64,000 bases of DNA from Halalkalibacter wakoensis JCM 9140. GTDB lineage: Bacteria > Bacillota > Bacilli > Bacillales > Bacillaceae_D. The stretch spans positions 20,402 to 84,401 of the forward strand of contig NZ_BAUT01000012.1 in NCBI RefSeq assembly GCF_000513095.1. Reading direction: 5' to 3'. Below are positions 43,302 through 53,053 of the stretch, one piece after another. The translations under genes were made by a program, and so were the position numbers. Within the stretch, counting starts at the first letter, position 1; every line of letters begins with the position of its first letter. The notes beneath the pieces are model-generated. The model did no database searches. It worked only from the letters and a program-made list of their open reading frames with translations, and was not told the DNA's origin.

Positions 43302-43351
43302 GGGGTTGTCCCAAAAAGTCAAAACGGACCTTTTGGGACAACCTCTTCTAT
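43302..43351 (+). terminator. Hairpin terminator between resC and resD
   Basis: GGGTTGTCCCAAAA (from 43303) pairs with TTTTGGGACAACCTC (43331-43345). It is followed by TTCTATT, a modest T-run, so partial readthrough into resDE is possible. The same CCCAAAA/TTTTGGG stem recurs at 62962-62991. Confidence 0.7.
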
Positions 43352-43431
43352 TAAATGCAAAGAGGTTTTCTTTCATTTTGCCTTTCATGATAAAATACAT
43401 ATAATAGCTGTTTTTGGAGGAGGAAATCAGA

Positions 43432-44145
43432 ATGGAAAAAGAAGCGCGCGTATTAGTTGTTGACGATGAAGATCGTATTCGTCGTTTGTTAAAGATGTAT
43501 TTGGAACGAGAGAACTATGAGGTAGAAGAAGCTGAAAATGGCGAAATGGCCTTGCAAATGGCTCTTGATGATGAGTATGATGTGATTTTACTTGATATTA
43601 TGATGCCAGGAATGGACGGGATCGAGGTATGTCAAGAACTTAGAAAGACAAAGGCCACGCCCGTAATGATGTTAACGGCTAAAGGAGAAGAAGCAAACCG
43701 AGTTCAAGGATTTGAAGTAGGAACAGATGATTATATTGTTAAACCTTTTAGTCCTCGTGAAGTGGTACTACGTGTGAAAGCTTTACTTCGCCGCTCATCA
43801 TCAACAAAATTTTTGCAAACGGACACACAAGCGAAAGATGTATTGGTGTTCCAACATTTAATGATTGATAATGATGCCCATAGGGTAACTGTTTCTGATG
43901 AAGAAATTAGTTTGACTCCAAAAGAGTACGAGCTACTTCATTATTTAGCTCAATCACCTGATAAAGTATTTTCTAGAGAACAGCTGCTAAAAGATGTATG
44001 GAACTATGACTTCTTTGGGGATCTTCGTACGGTTGATACTCATATTAAACGGTTGCGTGAAAAGTTGAATAAAATTTCACCTGAAGCTGCTTCGATGATT
44101 TCAACCGTTTGGGGGATTGGCTATAAATTTGAGGCAGTGAAATAA
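43432..44145 (+). CDS. resD: Response regulator ResD
   Basis: This 237-residue OmpR-family regulator has a receiver domain (phosphorylated Asp55 in VILLDIMMPGMDG; acidic pair in VVDDED; Lys in YIVKPFSPRE). The C-terminal winged helix contains ISLTPKEYELLHYLAQSPDK and DTHIKRLREKLNKIS. In Bacillus, ResD activates resA, ctaA, fnr and nitrate or nitric-oxide response genes under low oxygen. ATG 43432 follows TTGGAGGAGGAAATCAG. resE starts 3 bp after it. Confidence 0.95.
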   Translation: MEKEARVLVVDDEDRIRRLLKMYLERENYEVEEAENGEMALQMALDDEYDVILLDIMMPGMDGIEVCQELRKTKATPVMMLTAKGEEANRVQGFEVGTDDYIVKPFSPREVVLRVKALLRRSSSTKFLQTDTQAKDVLVFQHLMIDNDAHRVTVSDEEISLTPKEYELLHYLAQSPDKVFSREQLLKDVWNYDFFGDLRTVDTHIKRLREKLNKISPEAASMISTVWGIGYKFEAVK

Positions 44146-44148
44146 TCA

Positions 44149-45918
44149 ATGTTTTGGAGAAGTGTAGTAGGGAAGCTATGGTTTACGTTTTTGTTACTAG
44201 TCTCCGTCGTGTTAAGCATATTAATGGTTTTGCTTTTACAATCATTTGAACGATTTCATGTTCATGAAGCAGAATCGCAGCTTGTCAATCATGCCAATAT
44301 GATCGCAACAATGTTTGAAGAATATGATAGTCAACAAGATGCTTTTTATACGATTGAGCAATATGGACAAGCATTTGATACACATGTCATTATCCTAGTT
44401 GAAGGTGAAAAGGCTTGGAGTACGGATGAAGCAGAAGCACACCAAGTAGCATTAGACACATTTTTTACGGATGAGACATTGTCGCAAGTGTTCTCGGGTG
44501 AACAAGTGGTCATGACAGAGGGAGATTTTGTGTTTATTGGCAATGGAGAAGAAGTCCTGTCTGAAATTATGATTGTTGGTGTTCCTCTTTCTCCTAATCG
44601 CTATCAAGATGGGGCCGTATTTCTGTATCAATCCCTTTCCGCAATTGAAGCGGCTTCGAATGAAACGAAACAAATTATTTATTTTTCAGCTGGAATTGCC
44701 CTTGTTTTAACGACGATTTTTGCTTTTTTTCTTTCAACTCGAATCAATGCACCGTTACGAAAAATGCGTGAGGTTGCGTTAGAAGTTGCTCAAGGGAAGT
44801 TTGATACGAAAGTACCAATCGTGACTCATGATGAAATAGGTCACCTTGCGATTGCGTTTAATAAAATGGGCCGAGAGTTAAACAACAATATTCATGCTCT
44901 TAATCAAGAAAAAGAGCAATTGTCTCGTATTTTAGGTAGCATGGCTGATGGAGTTATAACAATTAACAAAAAAGGCCGTGTGGTTTTGACCAATCCACCA
45001 GCAGAACGGTTTATCCAATCTTGGTATTATGAGAAGGGCTTGTCACAAGGGGAAGATGAACAGCTGCCGGCTACGATGAAACAATTGTTTGAGAAAGTGG
45101 TCTTATTAGAAAAGGAACAAGTAACAGAGGTTGAGATGCAGGGAAGAAGTTGGACGGTTCTTATGACTCCTTTATATGATCGACAAGAGATTCGTGGTGC
45201 AGTCGCTGTCTTCCGGGATATGACAGAAGAGCGTAGGCACGATAAGCTTCGAAAAGATTTTATTGCCAATGTGTCTCACGAACTTAGAACACCTATTTCG
45301 ATGCTTCAAGGGTATAGTGAAGCCATTATTGATGATATTGCAGGGTCTGATGAAGAGAAAAAAGAAATTGCTAAAATCATCTATGATGAGTCATTACGGA
45401 TGGGGAGACTCGTCAATGAATTGTTAGATATTGCCCGTATGGAAGCTGGACATGTTGAATTAAATGTTGAAACGGTTGAACTTCAGCCTTTTGCGGAACG
45501 AATTGTCTGGAAGTTTCACGGATTGGCAAGAGAGCAGAAGATTGATTTGGATTTAGATATGAAGGATGTTTCTAGAATTCAATGTGATCCAGATCGGATT
45601 GAACAAGTACTAACAAATTTGCTTCATAATGCGATTCGTCATACGAGTGAACATGGCCGAGTAAAATTGGTCATTCATGAATACGATGAAGGCTTTAAAT
45701 TTGATGTCATTGATACAGGATCAGGAATTCCGGAAGAGGATCTTCCCTACGTTTTTGAGCGTTTCTATAAAGCGGATAAAGCAAGGACGAGAGAGCGCGG
45801 AGGTACGGGCTTAGGTCTTGCAATTGCTAAGCATATTGTAGAAGCGCATGAAGGAACAATTTCCGTTCATAGCAAGATTAATGAAGGGACAACGTTCTCT
45901 TTTTATCTTCCTAAATAA
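44149..45918 (+). CDS. resE: Sensor histidine kinase ResE
   Basis: The 589-residue protein has two membrane helices (about 8-30 and 172-195) around an extracytoplasmic sensor region. A HAMP linker (STRINAPLRKMREVALEVAQ) and a PAS domain (about 255-365, MADGVITINKKGRVVLTN) follow. HisKA has the phospho-His in FIANVSHELRTPISML (about residue 375), and HATPase carries NLLHNAIRHT, DTGSGIPEEDLPYVFERFYK and GGTGLGLAIAKHIVEAHEG. It phosphorylates ResD in response to oxygen limitation or nitric oxide. ATG 44149 is 3 bp past the resD stop, so the two are coupled. Confidence 0.95.
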   Translation: MFWRSVVGKLWFTFLLLVSVVLSILMVLLLQSFERFHVHEAESQLVNHANMIATMFEEYDSQQDAFYTIEQYGQAFDTHVIILVEGEKAWSTDEAEAHQVALDTFFTDETLSQVFSGEQVVMTEGDFVFIGNGEEVLSEIMIVGVPLSPNRYQDGAVFLYQSLSAIEAASNETKQIIYFSAGIALVLTTIFAFFLSTRINAPLRKMREVALEVAQGKFDTKVPIVTHDEIGHLAIAFNKMGRELNNNIHALNQEKEQLSRILGSMADGVITINKKGRVVLTNPPAERFIQSWYYEKGLSQGEDEQLPATMKQLFEKVVLLEKEQVTEVEMQGRSWTVLMTPLYDRQEIRGAVAVFRDMTEERRHDKLRKDFIANVSHELRTPISMLQGYSEAIIDDIAGSDEEKKEIAKIIYDESLRMGRLVNELLDIARMEAGHVELNVETVELQPFAERIVWKFHGLAREQKIDLDLDMKDVSRIQCDPDRIEQVLTNLLHNAIRHTSEHGRVKLVIHEYDEGFKFDVIDTGSGIPEEDLPYVFERFYKADKARTRERGGTGLGLAIAKHIVEAHEGTISVHSKINEGTTFSFYLPK

Positions 45919-45924
45919 TAATAG

Positions 45925-45970
45925 AAGGAGTCTGGCACCATACAAGCTATAGTGTCGGGCTCCTTTTTAT
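45925..45970 (+). terminator. Terminator of resDE
   Basis: GGAGTCTGGCAC pairs with GTGTCGGGCTCC (G-U and mismatch inside) with a small AAGCT centre, followed by TTTTTAT. Confidence 0.8.
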
Positions 45971-46105
45971 AACGGTGATAAATAAAAGTACCTAAAATGA
46001 ACAAGATGGCATAAAATTTAGTATACTAAAATGTATAACAGTTCATAGAAACTACATATTGTTTATGCATCAAACTTAACTAAAATAATCAAAGGGAGTG
46101 ATTAG

Positions 46106-46692
46106 ATGAAATTGTATACACGTACGGGGGATGAAGGGAAGACAAGTGTTATAGGTGGAAGGCTTGATAAAGATGATATCCGTGTTGTTGCCTATGGTAC
46201 AACAGATGAACTAAATTCATTTATTGGGCAAGCTGTTGCGCAGCTTGAGGAAGAACATTTTTCTGATATAAAAATGGAATTAACGAAAATTCAACACGAG
46301 CTGTTTGATTGCGGTGGGGACTTAGCGATGATGAAAGCAACAGATAAGTTTCCTTATAAGGCGAAACAAGAGATGATTGATTTTTAGAAGAGAGGATTGA
46401 CGTTTATATTGATGAAGCTCCTCCTTTAGAAAAGTTTATATTACCTGGTGGGGCTCCGTCAGCTGCCACATTACATGTTTGTAGAACCGTTGCCCGACGT
46501 GCAGAAAGGTTTGTAACGAAGCTTCAACGTGAAGCAGAAGTTAATCCAATTGTCTTAAAATATTTAAACCGACTATCAGACTATTTTTTTGCAGTGGCAA
46601 GAGTTGTAAATGCTCGACTTAGTGTAAAAGACATAGAATATGAAAGAAGTGCGATCGTGTTTCGAGGAGGAAAACGGAAAGAAGAGAAGTAA
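46106..46692 (+). pseudogene. Cob(I)alamin adenosyltransferase (PduO type), frameshifted
   Basis: The enzyme transfers adenosine from ATP to cobalamin to form adenosylcobalamin. The first frame (46106-46387) has the ATP-binding N-terminus KLYTRTGDEGKTSVIGG and YGTTDELNSFIGQA. It stops early in MIDF. Adding one T to the T5 run at 46381-46385 continues it as [20 protein letters not shown], then [20 protein letters not shown] and [16 protein letters not shown]. The whole reaches 46692 and is about 195 residues, normal for this family. All cofactor residues are intact, so a homopolymer base-calling error is likely. A TGAACA-N18-TATACT promoter (45998-46027) lies upstream. Its product would serve the B12-dependent regulator at 58850. 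Confidence 0.87.
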
Positions 46693-46698
46693 ATCATA

Positions 46699-46727
46699 AA
46701 CCACACTAATCTTAGTGTGGTTTTTTC
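46699..46727 (+). terminator. Terminator of the adenosyltransferase gene
   Basis: AACCACACTAA pairs with TTAGTGTGGTT around TC, followed by a T6 run. Confidence 0.88.
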
Positions 46728-46822
46728 TTATTTTTGCCTCAAAATAGGGTTTGTACATGGAATGAATCATGTTTACTCACATATATTGGTAAATGTCTGT
46801 GATCAATAGAGGGGGAGTAAGG

Positions 46823-47738
46823 ATGAAGAGATGTTTGTTTGTAGCAATGATATTATTGGCTGGCTGTAGCAATGAAGTATCAGCTGAAGAACGCAAACCA
46901 GTAGCCGCCCATTCTTCCTATCACGAAACGGAAGTAAATTGGAAAGCTCCTGTATACTGGAAAGTAAGTCTAGAGGATGAATGGAATCAAATGACTCATG
47001 ACGTCTTGTTGAATGACTATGGCTTTAGGAAATCTGAGGGTCTAGACAAAGAGGCACTAGAACAATTAGCTAGAAACTTAGCGATAGAAATAGATACCCC
47101 AATGGAGAATCCTCGTATTTTACCGAGTGGGGAAGTGACACCTGGAAGAGAAAGAGTTATTTTATCAGAGTCAGAATTGCTTGAACAATTAAAAGAGCTA
47201 GAAGTTGGTACGAAAAATATGACGTTACCTATTTATGTTACAGAGCCATCTATTACCGAAGAAGATTTGATTGGCATTGATCAGCGTACTATTGGCGAAT
47301 TTAAGACTCATTTTAACCCAGGTGTGGCGGGTAGAACTCAAAACGTCAAGCTGTCAGCAGAAGCCATTTCTGGAGTGGTATTAGGACCAGGAGATACTTT
47401 CTCCTTTAATCAAACAGTCGGGGAGAGAACGAGAGAGAGAGGATATCAGGAAGCGAAAGGAAATTGTAAATGAAGGTAATTTGGTGATGGGTATTGGTGG
47501 GGGGATTTGTCAAACATCTTCAACATTGTTTAATGCTGTTGATAAAGCTGGACTTGAGATGATAGAGCGAATCACCCATTCCAGAGACATAGGCTATGTG
47601 GCTCCAGGAAGAGATGCAACCGTTTCATGGGGAGGTCCGGATTTCCGGTTTAAAAATCCTCACTCTTATCCTATCTTAATTAAGTCGGAAGTTAATGTGA
47701 ATAGTGGTGAACTAGTTGTGAGAGTTCACTCTCACTAA
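46823..47738 (+). pseudogene. VanW family lipoprotein, frameshifted
   Basis: The N-terminus is a lipoprotein signal (FVAMILLAGC, Cys14). After a spacer region the VanW domain begins NVKLSAEAISGVVLGPGDTF and SFNQTVGERTRERGYQEA. The frame then shifts at an extra G in AAAGGAAATT (47459-47460). Without it the text reads EIVNEGNLVMGIGGGICQTS, then STLFNAVDKAGLEMIERITH and ends at 47738. The restored length is about 304 residues. VanW-like proteins in Bacillus (such as YoaR) are of unknown function but tied to the cell surface, partly through glycopeptide-resistance clusters. ATG 46823 follows GAGGGGGAGTAAGG. No vanA/B/X genes are near. An indel in the sequence is likely. Confidence 0.85.
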
Positions 47739-47746
47739 CGGGAAGA

Positions 47747-47791
47747 AAAGAAGCTGATTGGAAGAGATCCTAGCAGCTTCTTTATTTTTTT
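47747..47791 (+). terminator. Terminator of the VanW gene
   Basis: AAAGAAGCTG (47747-47756) pairs with CAGCTTCTTT (47774-47783), followed by ATTTTTTT. Confidence 0.8.
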
Positions 47792-48006
47792 ACGTGTGTA
47801 CTCAATGAATATTAAAGTTATATCTTTAACGAATATGGTAATAATCGTAATAGTCCTGTCCAAAATAAAAGCGTAAAACAATGAAAAGTCATCGAGTTAG
47901 GAGCGGATTTAGTAAAGAATTTGGAATACTTTGAGTCAAGCCTCATAGGATTACAATGAAAACATGGAAAAAGATGAAAAAGTTCGTTACGAACGAGGAG
48001 GAAAAG

Positions 48007-48933
48007 ATGGTTGATTTTATAAGACGAATTTGTATTGTTTTAGCCTTAGCTACTTTTCTTGGGCTTTTATTTATAGGTGCATCTTTAACAAGTTATGCCG
48101 AATCTAAAATAGAAGGTAAGGTGCCAGAAGAGTTAATAGAGGCTCTCATTTGGCCCACTGTTGGAGAAATTACAGATACGTATGGTACTAGATGGGGGAA
48201 TCACTTTGGAATCGATATAGCTGCTCCAGAAGGGACAACAGTTGTAACGGTGGCAGATGGCACAGTTAGTAGATCCTATTATTCAGATACATATGGAAAC
48301 GTTGTTTTTATTGAACATGAGAATGGATTAGAGACCGTTTATGCTCATCTTCATGAACGTCATGTGGAAGAGGGAGAAGTTATTTCAGAAGGAGATAAGT
48401 TAGGAACGGTTGGAACAACAGGACGGTCATCAGGAAATCATCTTCATTTTGAAGTGCATCATGGCAATTGGAATATTGAAAAGTCAGAGTCAATTGATCC
48501 TTTCTTGGTTCTTTCAAAAGAACAGGAGTATATGTTCGCTTCACTAGGAGAGGAATCGCCGTATGGACAAGACTGGCAAGACCGTGAAATTGCTTCTGTG
48601 ATGAGTTCGAAGCAACTAAATGACAGGGAGAACGAACTAGAAGAGGAGTCAGTTCAAGTTATTGTATCAGCAGGAGATACGTTGTGGGCAATCGCTTCTA
48701 AGTTTGATGTGTCTGTTGATCAATTAAAAGAGTGGAACGATCTTAGTAGTGATGTGATAAAAGTAAACGAAGTCCTAGACATCTATCATTCTACACATAC
48801 CCATGTCATTCAATCAGGTGAGACGTTAACATCTATAGCTCGTAATTACGGAGTATCAGCAGATGCCATTATTGAGTTAAATAATTTAGTAACAGATCTC
48901 ATTGTTCCTGGTCAAACAATTGTGATTAATTAG
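48007..48933 (+). CDS. M23 family metallopeptidase with two LysM domains
   Basis: The protein has 308 residues. A signal peptide or anchor covers residues 1-32. The peptidase M23 domain (about 50-170) has zinc ligands in HFGIDIA (His66, Asp70) and HLHF (His147), and GNVVFIEHENGLETVYAHLH. Two LysM domains follow (about 215-258 and 263-308), with VSAGDTLWAIASKF and IQSGETLTSIARNYGVSADA, which bind peptidoglycan. It is likely a secreted DD-endopeptidase that cuts peptide cross-links. ATG 48007 is chosen because GAGGAGG lies five bases before it; ATG 47956 with a weak AGGA site is possible. Spore or cell-wall remodelling is inferred. Confidence 0.9.
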   Translation: MVDFIRRICIVLALATFLGLLFIGASLTSYAESKIEGKVPEELIEALIWPTVGEITDTYGTRWGNHFGIDIAAPEGTTVVTVADGTVSRSYYSDTYGNVVFIEHENGLETVYAHLHERHVEEGEVISEGDKLGTVGTTGRSSGNHLHFEVHHGNWNIEKSESIDPFLVLSKEQEYMFASLGEESPYGQDWQDREIASVMSSKQLNDRENELEEESVQVIVSAGDTLWAIASKFDVSVDQLKEWNDLSSDVIKVNEVLDIYHSTHTHVIQSGETLTSIARNYGVSADAIIELNNLVTDLIVPGQTIVIN

Positions 48934-49007
48934 TGGACAAGAGTGTGAAAACTTTGTCGAATATGGTAAGATGAAGACAAGTATTTGAGTGGTTAGGATG
49001 ACATAAA

Positions 49008-49397
49008 ATGGGATTACAAAAAGTGAAGGTACATACAGAGTTATTCCAATGGCTTAATCAACAAACAGATTTAACTAGTAATCAAGTTGATTTGGTTGAT
49101 GGGTTTATCTTTATGCTGAAGAAAGTAAAACTTCATCAATCCATTCGTATGATAAACGAACAAGAAGTGCACCCGCGTTTTTGGAAGTGTCACGATCGTA
49201 CCTTTGGTTATGGTTTAATGAGTCAAAAGAAAAAGCGTAAAGTGGCGCATTTGTATCAATTTTATGTAGATGTATCATTTGCTGAAGGACTAGTGATACG
49301 AAAGAAGGATCGCTTATGTCTAACACCTCTTGGAGAGCGTTATATACGTAAAAGCCAAGAAGAACAATTGGATGTCCTGTTCAAGTACATTTGGTAA
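49008..49397 (+). CDS. Unknown 129-residue protein
   Basis: I do not recognise this protein. It is basic, without signal peptide or membrane segment. It looks mainly helical, with DLVDGFIFMLKKVKLHQSIR, a KKKRKVAHLYQFYVDVSFAE patch and a C-terminal LVIRKKDRLCLTPLGERYIR. That last segment resembles the wing and last helix of a winged-helix DNA-binding domain, so it might be a small regulator; this is weak evidence. The start ATG follows TGGTTAGGATGACATAAA. It is a single gene between two cell-wall peptidase genes, with a terminator 35 bp after it. Confidence 0.6.
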   Translation: MGLQKVKVHTELFQWLNQQTDLTSNQVDLVDGFIFMLKKVKLHQSIRMINEQEVHPRFWKCHDRTFGYGLMSQKKKRKVAHLYQFYVDVSFAEGLVIRKKDRLCLTPLGERYIRKSQEEQLDVLFKYIW

Positions 49398-49431
49398 GTA
49401 TGTTACCATACTAATATTCGTTATTTTATTA

Positions 49432-49474
49432 TAAAAGCCAGTTCATACAGATTTTGTATGGGTGGCTTTTTCTA
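49432..49474 (+). terminator. Terminator after the unknown gene
   Basis: AAAAGCCA pairs with TGGCTTTTT, with an inner CATACA/TGTATG pair, followed by TCT. Confidence 0.8.
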
Positions 49475-49588
49475 ATTCTCTTATTTAAGCTTAACAACTC
49501 GTGAATAATTAATCATCAATGGGTAATTGAAAATTCGACTGTATGGATTGTGTCTTCTCCTCATATATATCAAAGAAGGAGGGGTGAC

Positions 49589-50638
49589 ATGAAACATATT
49601 ATAGAAAAAGGAGAAACGGTTAAAAAAGTAGCTTATTTATATCAGATTCGGCCATTTGACCTGTTACTTTTTAATCCACACATTTATTCTGAGACAGCTT
49701 ATTTACACCCTGGTATGGAGGTTTACATACCGAACATTGATGCGGTAAAACCACGTCACGATTGGGACAATCACACTGAATTTTCACAAAAAGATTTGGA
49801 AAAATGGCTGCCTGATCTTAAAAAATTAGGTGTGAATGTCGAAGTGATCGGACATTCGGTCATGAAACAACCGATCTATTCGCTTAGTATTGGAACGGGA
49901 AAGAAAAAGGTTTTTTATTCGGGAGGCTGGCATGCTAACGAATGGCATACGAGTAAGTTTTTAACGCGTTTTATACATGAACTAGCGACATGTCAAAAGC
50001 AACACAGTCCATGGTTGCATTTTGACGTCAATAAACTACTATCGGAAGTAACACTTTATGTTGTTCCATTGGTAAATCCAGACGGTGTGGATCTAGTTCT
50101 TCAGGGCGTGTATGATCAGCATCCTTTTCAAAATGATGTATTAAAGATTAATAAAGGAATGAATCGATTTGAGCATTGGTCAAGTAACATTCGTGGAGTC
50201 GATTTAAATCATCAATGGCCAGCTGGTTGGGAGGAAGAGGCTAAAGGAAGTCCGCAAATCCCTTGGCCCCGTCATTATAGCGGCTCGGGTCCGTTAACTG
50301 AGCCAGAGGCCTTAGCTATTTATCATTTCACATTAAAACATACGTTCGCTTATGTGCTAGCCTTTCATTCACAAGGGCAAGTGATTTATTGGGGGTACCG
50401 TGGGCTTGAACCAACTAGTAGCAAACATATGGTGGAACGATTATCATTGGCTAGTTCCTATACCCCTGTTCATACAGCTGAGAGCGATGGAGGATATAAA
50501 GATTGGTTTATCCAAGAAACGGGTCGTCCAGGTTTTACCATTGAAGTCGGAGTCGGAACGAATCCGCTTCCACCTGAATCTTTTTCAGAAATCTGGTCAA
50601 ATAATTGTTTACTCGCTTTAGAGGGCCTTAGTTTATAA
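49589..50638 (+). CDS. M14 family gamma-D-glutamyl-L-diamino acid endopeptidase with LysM
   Basis: The protein has 349 residues. An N-terminal LysM-type domain (about 1-50: HIIEKGETVKKVAYLYQIRP, HPGMEVYIP) precedes a zinc carboxypeptidase M14 domain. Its zinc ligands are in GGWHANEWHTSKF (His115, Glu118), a third His in LAFHSQGQVIYW, and the catalytic Glu in GFTIEVGVG. The layout is that of endopeptidase I (ENP1), which cuts the gamma-D-Glu-diaminopimelate bond in cell-wall peptides, often in the sporulating mother cell. No signal peptide is seen, consistent with ENP1. ATG 49589 follows AAGGAGGGGTGAC; a longer in-frame start at 49550 lacks a ribosome binding site. Confidence 0.9.
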   Translation: MKHIIEKGETVKKVAYLYQIRPFDLLLFNPHIYSETAYLHPGMEVYIPNIDAVKPRHDWDNHTEFSQKDLEKWLPDLKKLGVNVEVIGHSVMKQPIYSLSIGTGKKKVFYSGGWHANEWHTSKFLTRFIHELATCQKQHSPWLHFDVNKLLSEVTLYVVPLVNPDGVDLVLQGVYDQHPFQNDVLKINKGMNRFEHWSSNIRGVDLNHQWPAGWEEEAKGSPQIPWPRHYSGSGPLTEPEALAIYHFTLKHTFAYVLAFHSQGQVIYWGYRGLEPTSSKHMVERLSLASSYTPVHTAESDGGYKDWFIQETGRPGFTIEVGVGTNPLPPESFSEIWSNNCLLALEGLSL

Positions 50639-50650
50639 GGCCCTCCTTTC
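50621..50650 (+). terminator. Terminator overlapping the end of the M14 peptidase gene
   Basis: GAGGGCCTTA (50621-50630) pairs perfectly with TAAGGCCCTC (50636-50645) around GTTTA, followed by CTTTCC. The stop codon lies in the right arm. The T-run is short. Confidence 0.65.
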
Positions 50651-50747
50651 CATTGCCAAAGTTCAAAAAGGAAGGTACAATTTAACTAAATAAAGGAAGT
50701 GGAAAATCCTTTCTGTCATGATTAGAGAGGTTTTGGGGGTAGGACAA

Positions 50748-51467
50748 ATGGCAATTGAACAGGTGAGACCTAAGAAAATATATGAGATTGTTGCAGAACA
50801 ATTAACAGAAATGATTCGGAATGGAGAAGTTCTACCGGGACAGCGTTTAGCGTCTGTTCAACAATTGGCGGAAGAATTTCAAGTTGGACGTTCGGCAATT
50901 CGTGAAGCGTTAAGTGCCTTAAAAGCAGTTGGCCTTGTTGAAATTAAACAAGGAGAAGGAACGTTTGTGAAAAAGGTCAATCATGATTTAAGTAGTAAGG
51001 TCATTCCTTCTGTGAAATTTATGAAACAAGAGGATATTCGTCAATTATTTGAAATAAGAAAAATTGTTGAGACAGGAGCAGCCTCCCTTGCAGCTGTAAA
51101 CCGTACTGAGGAAGACTTGGAAAAAATCAATCAAATTCTTGAAGAAATGAAACGCTCGGAAGGTGATGGAGAATTAGGGGAAAAAGCGGATGTTGATTTC
51201 CATATGGCTATTGTCTCTTCAACGAAGAATGATATGTTATTAAAGTTGTTGGAAACGGTTTCGGATACGATGCAAGTTTCCATGAGAGAAGCTCGTAAGC
51301 TGTTTTTGTATTCTGAAACAAAAAAAATGAAGCAGCTTTACAATGAACATATTCTTATCTTTGAAGCAATAAAAAAGCAAGATGCCAACCAAGCATATGA
51401 GGAAATGATGAAACACATTGTAGGGGTAGAAGAAGCCATATTTCGATCGGATCTAAAGAAAGAATAA
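50748..51467 (+). CDS. GntR/FadR-type transcriptional regulator, LutR-like
   Basis: The 239-residue protein has an N-terminal GntR winged helix (about 10-75) with LAEEFQVGRSAIREALSALK, followed by VEIKQGEGTFVKKV. The C-terminal all-helical FCD ligand domain (about 90-235) holds IRKIVETGAASLAAVNRTEE and LGEKADVDFHMAIVSSTKND, whose Asp/His residues bind metal or acid ligands. The wording is very close to B. subtilis LutR, which represses lactate utilisation genes. No lutABC or permease genes are next to it, so targets lie elsewhere. ATG 50748 follows GGGGGTAGGACAA; ATG 50718 has no ribosome binding site. Confidence 0.87.
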   Translation: MAIEQVRPKKIYEIVAEQLTEMIRNGEVLPGQRLASVQQLAEEFQVGRSAIREALSALKAVGLVEIKQGEGTFVKKVNHDLSSKVIPSVKFMKQEDIRQLFEIRKIVETGAASLAAVNRTEEDLEKINQILEEMKRSEGDGELGEKADVDFHMAIVSSTKNDMLLKLLETVSDTMQVSMREARKLFLYSETKKMKQLYNEHILIFEAIKKQDANQAYEEMMKHIVGVEEAIFRSDLKKE

Positions 51468-51496
51468 AAAGCTACTGATCGTCACAGTAGCTTTTT
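51466..51496. terminator. Bidirectional terminator between the GntR gene and fer
   Basis: AAAAAGCTACTG pairs with CAGTAGCTTTTTT around ATCGTCA. A- and T-runs on both sides serve both convergent genes. Confidence 0.87.
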
Positions 51497-51499
51497 TAC

Positions 51500-51796
<297 letters not shown>

Positions 51797-51991
51797 TTAT
51801 GCTAATTATATATATGTTTTTTTCTACTGACCTATTGTAAAACGGATTGACAAACTTTTCAACAATTTTACTCCATCAATGTTCATAATTTTCACTTGTT
51901 CGTCTTATTTATTTACTCAAAGCATCGTTTTCAGCCGCTTTCTTGACTGGAATTTGTTACAATAAGATAAGATTTTAGGGGGTGAGTAAGT

Positions 51992-53053
51992 TTGCTTTCG
52001 ACTAGACAAGCTATCGTTGCACTAATCGGATATCGAATTCATTCAGAAAGATCCATTTATGGAATTTTACATTTATTAAATGGAAAAAAATCAGCACAAA
52101 CAATTCAAGACGGCTCTTTTTTTGGAATTTTGACATACTTTGGTTTATTTCCGAAAATGGCACGTGCTGATATAGAAGAGGATGTTCGCTTACTCATTGA
52201 AAAAGGAATTGTTAGTTGGATCGGTGAAGACCGGATCAAGACAACTTCTACTGGCATAGATCAACTCAAAGAATTCGAGGAAAAGAACCTGTATCTTTCT
52301 GATTTACGAGGATGGGAATATCATTCTATATATGACCAAGTATGGTTAAGGCTTTCTTTATTTATTCAAGTTATTGTGAATTTAGCACAGAAAAACACTC
52401 GCTTTTATCCAATAACCCAGCAACGTAATATCCAACATTGGGTCAAGCAGCATCTCCCTTCAGGTCAGGTCAATATTTTAAATACTCACAAACAATTGTA
52501 CACGGAATTGGAACAGTTTCTGTCTACTTGTCAAGACCTTCAGGCATCCATTTTCGTAGATCAACTAAGCGGGATCAAAAAAGTCGGTTTGACAAAGGAA
52601 CAGATCGCTACGCGCTATAATCTTGACCTTGAGGCTGTTCATGTTATTCATGTCGCAACTTTACATCGCCTTATTTATTTCGTTGAACAAAATGAGGAAT
52701 TCTCATGTTTGCCTTCTTTTCTAAAAGGGTTAAAACAGTCTATATCTTTAACCGAATCTGCAAGGGAGACACTCTTTCTTTTGGAGCAAGGTTACTCTAT
52801 TGAGGAAATAAGTCACAAACGAAAGTTGAAACGAAATACAATTGAAGATCATATTGTTGAGATTGCTATACAGCATCCGACGTTTTCGATTCGACCATTT
52901 GTTACGGAAGTACTTGAAGAAGAAATTATACATATTTCCAATACTCTCCAAACATCACGTTTACGTACGTTGAAAGAACACATGTCAGATAACATTAATT
53001 ATTTCATGATTCGACTAGTGCTAGCTAGAAAGAAGGGTCAAGATGGAGCTTGA
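51992..53053 (+). CDS. ypbB: YpbB family helix-turn-helix protein
   Basis: The 353-residue protein is a RecQ-associated YpbB-type protein. The N-terminal helical part ([39 protein letters not shown]) precedes a C-terminal helix-turn-helix region ([34 protein letters not shown]). That region resembles the helicase-accessory HTH found at the end of some RecQ proteins. It overlaps recS by 11 bp, suggesting a functional pair: the DNA-contacting part is supplied in trans to the helicase (inference). TTG 51992 follows GGGGGTGAGTAAG. A TTGACT box at 51943 is a possible -35. Confidence 0.87.
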   Translation: MLSTRQAIVALIGYRIHSERSIYGILHLLNGKKSAQTIQDGSFFGILTYFGLFPKMARADIEEDVRLLIEKGIVSWIGEDRIKTTSTGIDQLKEFEEKNLYLSDLRGWEYHSIYDQVWLRLSLFIQVIVNLAQKNTRFYPITQQRNIQHWVKQHLPSGQVNILNTHKQLYTELEQFLSTCQDLQASIFVDQLSGIKKVGLTKEQIATRYNLDLEAVHVIHVATLHRLIYFVEQNEEFSCLPSFLKGLKQSISLTESARETLFLLEQGYSIEEISHKRKLKRNTIEDHIVEIAIQHPTFSIRPFVTEVLEEEIIHISNTLQTSRLRTLKEHMSDNINYFMIRLVLARKKGQDGA

